Source: Amorphochlora amoebiformis
Lineage: Eukaryota; Cercozoa; Chlorarachniophyceae
Reading direction: 5' to 3'
DNA: 64,000 bases
Assembly: GCA_054601695.1 (NCBI GenBank)
Contig: BAAHQB010000178.1
Span: forward strand, 328,157-392,156
Part shown: positions 1 through 64,000 of the stretch, one piece after another
How positions within the stretch are numbered: position 1 is the stretch's first letter
Layout: every line of letters starts with the position of its first letter
The notes under the pieces: model-generated
What the model was told of the DNA's origin: nothing
Databases searched by the model: none
What the model saw: only the letters and a program-made list of their open reading frames with translations
Made by a program: the position numbers and the translations under genes

Positions 1-8
1 ATATATAT

Positions 9-57
<49 letters not shown>

Positions 58-70
58 TGTGTGTGTGTAT

Positions 71-114
<44 letters not shown>

Positions 115-201
115 GTATATATATGTGGGTGTGTGTTTATAGGTGTGTGTATAATATTTATAATATATATAATTGCAATAGTATTTTTCACAGCTACAGT
201 A
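1..201. other. 3' flank of the TTD14-like gene, TA/TG microsatellite
   Basis: This is (TA)n with short TG runs beyond the inferred stop at 202. I see no coding island and no clear poly(A) signal. Confidence 0.5.
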
Positions 202-19466
<19,265 letters not shown>

Positions 19467-19760
19467 ATTATTTATTTCGTAAGTATTTTATTAATTCGGC
19501 GCTTATTCGCGACGGAAAAGGCCTTCGGAAGCGTGTCGTGTCGGCCCAGGACCAAAGCTGCTTGGAAATCTGGGCAGACGTCGGAAGGGGGGGTTCGGTA
19601 ACGGGACGGAGAGATATGTCACCCTTGGTGACGAAGGTCAAGGGGTTGTAATCCCGGGATTCCCTTAGTCTCGAGAGATTTCGAGACATTGGAGAGACTT
19701 TCGGATATAGTATAAATCTGAATCCCGGGTTTAATTACCATACGGACACGTGTCCATCCA
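19467..19760. promoter_or_regulatory. Shared promoter between divergent genes 1 and 2
   Basis: This is 294 bp of GC-richer unique sequence between the two inferred start codons (minus ATG at 19466, plus ATG at 19761). It has almost no TA repeat, in contrast to the introns. It contains a stretch open on the minus strand, read here as 5' leader. No sure TATA or initiator is visible. The call rests on position only. Confidence 0.5.
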
Positions 19761-26678
<6,918 letters not shown>

Positions 26679-26842
26679 GATTAGGGTAGGGATAGAGTTA
26701 AGTCCTTAAGCAATTTAGGGCGAACTTAACAATCAGACCCCCCAAATTTGTTTTCACATTTTTAGCATGCACTGATAAATATTGAACCTTCTGAATATCC
26801 CGTAATGCTTTAGTCTTACTTGTTTCTTTGTTATATACACAC

Positions 26843-26925
<83 letters not shown>

Positions 26926-26926
26926 T

Positions 26927-26980
<54 letters not shown>

Positions 26981-27720
26981 TCAGAGAGGAGATGAAGATG
27001 GCTCGATATTGGTCAGTGTTGTAATTATAACTGATGTTATGAGTTTACTAGCATGTGTCTTGCAAGTTCCAGAATTTGGGTGCTCGAAGATTCGCAATTG
27101 AGTTGCAAGTTTATTGATTATCGATTGCATGTACATCACAATTATCTAGCTTTACATCTACAATATTGGAAAGTCTAGATTATGATAATTTAATGATATG
27201 AATTCCTAACTTACTCTTCTTCTAGTCCTAATGGTTCCTATATATAGAGTCTAGAGTTTCCGATCATACCGAGTATCTAGCCTAGTACGAGTATTCATAA
27301 CTTATATATATATATATATAATATTAGTCTCGACTAGCTCTTGTAGCTAGAGTCCAGTACGATTATCTAGATTATATTTCAAGTTACCATATTCTAGTAT
27401 TGACGCAATTATGAAACTACGGGGATTTCTCGAGTTAGATTTTCTGGTATTTCTCTAGTTTCTAGTAAATTCTACACTAGTCAACAGGTTCAACTAGGTT
27501 CAATGGAACAGTTGTCTGTACATAACAATGGGATATTCTAGATATTATAGGTTTACTAGCCTAGTCTAGTCTAGTAGTAGCTAGGTAGGTATCTGGGTTG
27601 TATAGTCACTTGCAATTGTCACGATAAACTGATGCAATTGTCACGATAACTGATCCAATTAAACTTTCGGCTCTCGACTCTCAAATATTTCTAGCATTCA
27701 ACAGTGGTCGAATGAGTTAG
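26679..27720. other. Convergent intergenic spacer (gene 2 and Rab gene)
   Basis: It begins with (TA)n (26840-26980), followed by about 700 bp of unique AT-rich sequence that is strikingly rich in CTAG (27140-27600). No phase-consistent exon was found. It should contain both 3' UTRs and polyadenylation sites. Confidence 0.5.
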
Positions 27721-27955
27721 CTACAAGTCCAGATCGCCCTCGAGATCGTCATCTTGGCCTGGATCTTCCCCATCGATGACGTAAACCTGTAATAATTACA
27801 TATATACATATATATATATATATGTATATATATATAATATATTATATATTTATATATATATATATATATATACTTATATATATATATATACATATATATA
27901 TAAATATATAAACATATACATACATACACATGTATATACACATACATGTATGTAC

Positions 27956-27986
<31 letters not shown>

Positions 27987-28022
27987 AAATATATATATAT
28001 ATATATAATATAATATATATAT

Positions 28023-28089
<67 letters not shown>

Positions 28090-28220
28090 TATATGTGCGT
28101 GTTGTGTGTGTGTGTGTGTGTATTATATAATGAGATATATGCTCGGAAGAAGTATTAGATACTCTATCTATACACACACATATACACACATACATAATAT
28201 GTTTATATTATGTACGCATA

Positions 28221-28277
<57 letters not shown>

Positions 28278-28426
28278 GTGTGTATTATATGTGTGGAATA
28301 GTGTGTGCAAATGTGTGCATATGTGTATAGGTGGATAGCCCTATATATTTTTTTTTATTTGTTACAATTTTCATTATATGTGCGCATATGTAATATAAAT
28401 GTACGTGTGTATATATATTTACACGT

Positions 28427-28485
<59 letters not shown>

Positions 28486-28500
28486 ATATATTACATATAC

Positions 28501-28550
<50 letters not shown>

Positions 28551-28640
28551 AGTGTGTGGGTATATGAACAATGGATAGATGTATACAGAAACAAGCGGAA
28601 TACCTCATCTTGGTCCGGTTTTGTATTTTTCTTGAAGTGG

Positions 28641-28685
<45 letters not shown>

Positions 28686-28837
28686 ATATATTATAATACA
28701 TATAGTACCTGATGTTGGTCCGGCTCTGTATTTTTCTTGAGGTGTTCGGGAGTGTTGATAACCTCAAATTCAGCATCAGAACGATTGCTGGACGAGGAAC
28801 CGAAGAAGGCAGCTGTGTTAAATGTTTCATAGATATG

Positions 28838-28871
<34 letters not shown>

Positions 28872-28880
28872 ATATGTATG

Positions 28881-28927
<47 letters not shown>

Positions 28928-28942
28928 TATATATATATACTT

Positions 28943-28974
<32 letters not shown>

Positions 28975-29053
28975 GTATGTAAGGATGTATGTATATTAGA
29001 ATCGGAACGATTGCTGGACGAGGAACCCAAGGAAGTATCTGTGTTATATATTA

Positions 29054-29096
<43 letters not shown>

Positions 29097-30368
29097 TTAT
29101 ATATATAATATATTACATATGTATATACATATATATGTGTATATAGCACACACGCAACCCTACTAAATAATATCTCTTACAGAGGCAACAGCACAGCTTT
29201 TGGCAGAAAGATTTCTCCGAAGACTCGGCGTAGTACTCGTCTTCAAGACCATCCAGCTCTAGTGTTGAACAAGCATCAGACAGCCCCGGCTTCAGGTATC
29301 CAGTGAGTTAGGCTCACCCTCCAAGAGGTCCGACGTCTCCTTTTGATCCGCAACTTCCGCTGGTGCGAGCTTTCGTGCAATTGTGTGGAATAGCTCCTTG
29401 CAGTTCTCACCGGTCTTGGCTGAGGTCTCGAGGAAGATCGCGCCGCGTTTCGCCGCAGTTTCTTTCCTACGTATTCTTGAATATTTATTGGGAACTATCT
29501 GTGGATATCAAGGTTGGTCATACCCCTCTTGACGATCGACCAGCTTTTCCGGTTCCAAGTCGGCTTTCGCCCCAGCGTATACAAGAATCACCTAAGAGGA
29601 TCATGACGACACAGGTCAGCATAACCACGAGGTCACGATGGTTCCGGTGAAAACTACCTCAGCAAGGGATCTTTCTTTTTCGATAAGAGCGATCCAGTCC
29701 TCGATAGCCTCGAAAGAGTCTTTGTTTGTGACGTCATACACAAGGACGATGACATCTGTAGTATATATCAAGTTCTCGGGACTCAGCGGATGGGCAATAG
29801 ACTACTAGGGTCACCTGCGCTGCGGATATACTCCGGGTAAGAAGATCGAAACATCTCTTGGCCAGAAGCGTCCCATATCTGAGGGTTTTAATATTTGTCA
29901 AGGTAGAAGCTGCAGGTGAGTCATAGATGTGGTACTACCTTTAGCTTTGTTATCCTTGAGGTTGAGCAACAATAAACAAGGGTTAAAATCAGACAATTTA
30001 GTGATGATTCGTGTTGCAGAGGTTACCTTCCCCCTAGAAACAGGGTGTCTGATTTGAGCTCCAGCCCTCGCGTTTCATTGTAGTCCTATTTAGAATATAA
30101 GGTGAGGAGTTTCAATGCTATAACCTATAATTGCATGCCCACCGGCTCGAACTCATTGCTGAGAAACCTTGTGATCAAGCTTGATTTCCCTGATTAAGCA
30201 AATGTGAGCAAGTGCCGGGTTTTATTCGCGTTGAATATCTTTGATACCTGTTCTTTCATTCCCTAGGAAAAGAATCTTAAAGCGATTATTCAACTCTTGG
30301 GCCTCTATAGCACCCATGGATTCGCCATGGTCTTCTTGGTTGGGTGCCAGCGTGTATTGCTTCCTCAT
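27721..30368 (-). CDS. Rab-family small GTPase with internal CCC and acidic C-terminal tail (289 aa)
   Basis: Exons, 5' to 3': 30368-30248, 30189-30143, 30085-30027, 29954-29939, 29878-29815, 29755-29658, 29591-29524, 29466-29318, 29258-29181, 28812-28709, 27786-27721; sum 870 nt, all phases consistent. An in-frame TAG lies six bases upstream of the chosen ATG. G1 is GNERTGKS (residues 36-43), the switch I region is [11 protein letters not shown]3 is IWDASGQE (82-89, usually WDTAGQE), then [11 protein letters not shown], and G5 is ETSAKTG (171-177). G4 reads AKAD (143-146), not NKxD. The body is Rab-like ([18 protein letters not shown]). After the G domain come an acidic stretch, [11 protein letters not shown] (CCC at 230-232), a Ser-rich segment and the acidic end [14 protein letters not shown]. 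Rabs normally end in prenylated cysteines. Here the cysteines lie about 57 residues from the end, so membrane attachment may be by palmitoylation (inference). Most introns are 54-90 nt with a visible CTAAC-type branch; only the last two are TA-expanded. Confidence 0.93.
28596..29048 (-). repeat. Rab exon 10 with echoes on both sides
   Basis: The intact exon is 28812-28709. A donor-side copy lies downstream (about 28598-28640, AAGAAAAATACA core) and an acceptor-side copy upstream (about 29000-29046, GGTTCCTCGTCCAGCAATCG). Each holds only its own half of the exon. Confidence 0.85.
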
Positions 30369-30435
30369 TTTCACCTATCTCAGTGCCCTTCCTCACACGC
30401 TCTCACCATCCCGAAATCACACCTGGCGGAGATTC
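30369..30435. promoter_or_regulatory. Very short divergent promoter between Rab gene and gene 4
   Basis: Only 67 bp separate the two inferred start codons. At least one transcription start must lie very close to, or inside, the neighbouring transcript. The inference is from gene positions; no core promoter motif is clear. Confidence 0.4.
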
Positions 30436-33515
<3,080 letters not shown>

Positions 33516-33798
33516 AACCGTCGAAACCCAAGTGAGATCAACATTCGGATATCTGGATATTAGCAGATAGATATCCGACAGAGACACTAGAACACGTGTA
33601 CACTCGAGAACTTTAAATTACTCTCCTGGAAAACCGAATAACTCACTTTTGATATTGCGGTATCATTACGTTGATATACGGATAATTAATACTGGATATC
33701 TGTATATCGAGAGAGATTCAGAGACGGAGGACACAATTGAGAGAAGGCAGCACAAGACAGGCCGTCAGAAACGCGCCAAGAGCACGGAGAAAGCGAAC
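33516..33798. promoter_or_regulatory. Intergenic region and 5' leader upstream of the PH gene
   Basis: This is 283 bp of unique sequence between the TGA of gene 4 and the ATG of the PH gene, with several GGATATC-type words (33550-33710). It must hold the 3' end of one gene and the promoter of the next. No specific site is identified. Confidence 0.4.
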
Positions 33799-40611
<6,813 letters not shown>

Positions 40612-41227
40612 TCAGCTCAACTGCGGGCCTTACGCCGTAGCTCTATCACTAGTATCATTGGACTTGCGTGCTCATGACTATACCCTAGATGCCGGCCGGC
40701 GGATTTATTTTTACACAGCTTCAAGCGGCTAGTTCGCTGGGGGGATCCAGCCATATGAGTATACGAATATATCACGTTTGGAATGCTGGAGCCTGTTCTA
40801 GACTTCGGATTTGCAGCTGCTTGCCATTGGAATTATTACTAGTATTAACTTGGATTGAGTCTGCAAAGTTCAATTTTTTGCAAAGATTGATCAGACGCTA
40901 GAAAAAATGGTATTAATATTAATTAATATTAATTAGATATTTAGGATATCTAGCTACCATGATCTTTCCACTGGCCCGTAGAGTATGTAGTGACTGTAGC
41001 CTTCAATGATTGATTTAATGATATAATTAATAACCGTATCGATACTAGCTCTAGTAAAAACATCTCCGAAATAACGAATATTGCCTCCGGCGGCGTGTAA
41101 CATACATCGTTAAAATGATGTATTATCACCTTAATTTCACAACATGTACAATCTTAATTTTGCCTAAAATTAGACATGTGGTCGGAATCCTTAATAAGGT
41201 CCTTCGTATTGGCGTCATCGTGTTGCG
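40612..41227. other. Convergent intergenic spacer (PH gene and gene 6)
   Basis: This is 616 bp of unique, moderately AT-rich sequence with CTAG words and a TTAATATTAATTAATATTAAT stretch near 40910. No exon was found. It should contain both 3' UTRs. Confidence 0.5.
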
Positions 41228-56576
<15,349 letters not shown>

Positions 56577-56579
56577 CTA

Positions 56580-56612
<33 letters not shown>

Positions 56613-56657
56613 TATATGTATATATATATATGTATATTTACATATATATTTATGTAA

Positions 56658-56703
<46 letters not shown>

Positions 56704-56713
56704 CATATATATG

Positions 56714-56759
<46 letters not shown>

Positions 56760-57042
56760 TATGTATATATATATATATACATACATTTATTAGGAATTAG
56801 GGTTAAGACTAGGTTAAAGTTAGGGTTGAGCAAATGTTTAGGGTGAAGAATCTGGTTAGGGTTAGGGTTAGGGTTAGTTTTAGGGTAGATTTAGGGTTAG
56901 GTGGAGCTAGGGTTAGGGTTAGGGTTAGGGTTAGGGTTAAGGATAGGGTTAGGGTTAGGGTTAGGGTTAGGATTAAGGATAGGGTTAGGGTTAGGGTTAG
57001 GGTTAGGTTACGCTTAAGGTTAGGGTTAGGGTAAGGATCAGA
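56577..57042. other. Spacer between NHL gene 3' end and gene 6
   Basis: It holds (TA)n to 56780, then a degenerate TTAGGG array to about 57035. The missing first exon and promoter of gene 6 should lie here. No convincing ATG exon was seen. Confidence 0.4.
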
Positions 57043-63743
<6,701 letters not shown>

Positions 63744-63758
63744 CTGTACATATATATA

Positions 63759-63797
<39 letters not shown>

Positions 63798-63867
63798 TAT
63801 TCGTGATATATATATATATATATTCTAAAATACAAAAATACATATCTACTATTATGTACATAATATA

Positions 63868-63912
<45 letters not shown>

Positions 63913-63957
63913 TTTATATATATTAAAATACAAAAATGCATATCTACTATTATGTGC

Positions 63958-64000
<43 letters not shown>
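63744..64000. other. Intron of NHL gene with two copies of a 35-40 bp island
   Basis: Two near-identical non-TA islands (about 63825-63862 and 63924-63961, ACAAAAATACATATCTACT core) lie in TA repeat upstream of the first visible NHL exon. They are likely echo copies of an exon outside the window. Confidence 0.4.

Noticed and set aside
29281-29317. Read-through of the Rab G-domain exon to a nearby TGA
   Set aside because: A GTGAGC donor and a CACTAG acceptor define a 59-nt intron that keeps phase into the CCC exon.

Overview
The window is nuclear DNA of a microbial eukaryote (a protist). The evidence is GT-AG introns, interstitial TTAGGG/CCCTAA telomere-type arrays, Rab, PH and NHL-type proteins, and no bacterial gene organisation. 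The species cannot be named. The protein types (a TTD14-like AAA_28/CYTH NTPase and a chromist-style C-terminal PH domain) would suit an alveolate or stramenopile, but this is only a guess. Most of the sequence is (TA)n microsatellite. It is not gene-poor: the TA tracts are intron filler, and small exons of 12-181 nt with balanced codons sit between them.

I rebuilt the genes by reading the non-TA islands on both strands and requiring AG/GT borders, an open frame and a matching phase across every intron. Seven genes result. Left to right: (1) minus strand 19466-202, TTD14-like P-loop NTPase, 26 exons, about 536 aa; (2) plus strand 19761-26678, Cys-rich putative zinc-binding protein, 11 exons, 261 aa, divergent from gene 1; (3) minus strand 30368-27721, Rab-family GTPase with an unusual tail, 11 exons, 289 aa; (4) plus strand 30436-33515, unrecognised 110-aa protein, divergent from gene 3 across only 67 bp; (5) plus strand 33799-40611, coiled-coil plus PH-domain protein, 9 exons, 238 aa; (6) minus strand 56576-41228, unrecognised coiled-coil protein, 21 exons seen, at least 347 aa; (7) minus strand 63743-57043, NHL-repeat protein whose 5' end lies beyond the right edge. 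The total coding length of each gene is in frame. This is a strong check, because each chain was assembled from many separate islands.

The most striking feature is what fills the introns. Many exons are accompanied by one to seven truncated copies of one of their own edges, embedded in TA. Copies carrying the acceptor and the 5' part of the exon always lie upstream. Copies carrying the donor and the 3' part always lie downstream. I saw no complete extra exon. Several arrays end in an inverted copy that makes a perfect or near-perfect hairpin. I call these exon-edge echoes. Introns also hold telomere-type arrays, GA/CT tracts and minisatellites of 18, 22, 31 and 37 bp. I found no rRNA, tRNA, CRISPR array or recognisable transposon.

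The genes do not form a pathway. Several point to membrane or cytoskeletal functions (Rab, PH, TTD14-like). Gene order alternates between divergent pairs sharing short promoters and convergent pairs separated by 0.6-1.0 kb of non-TA, CTAG-rich spacer.
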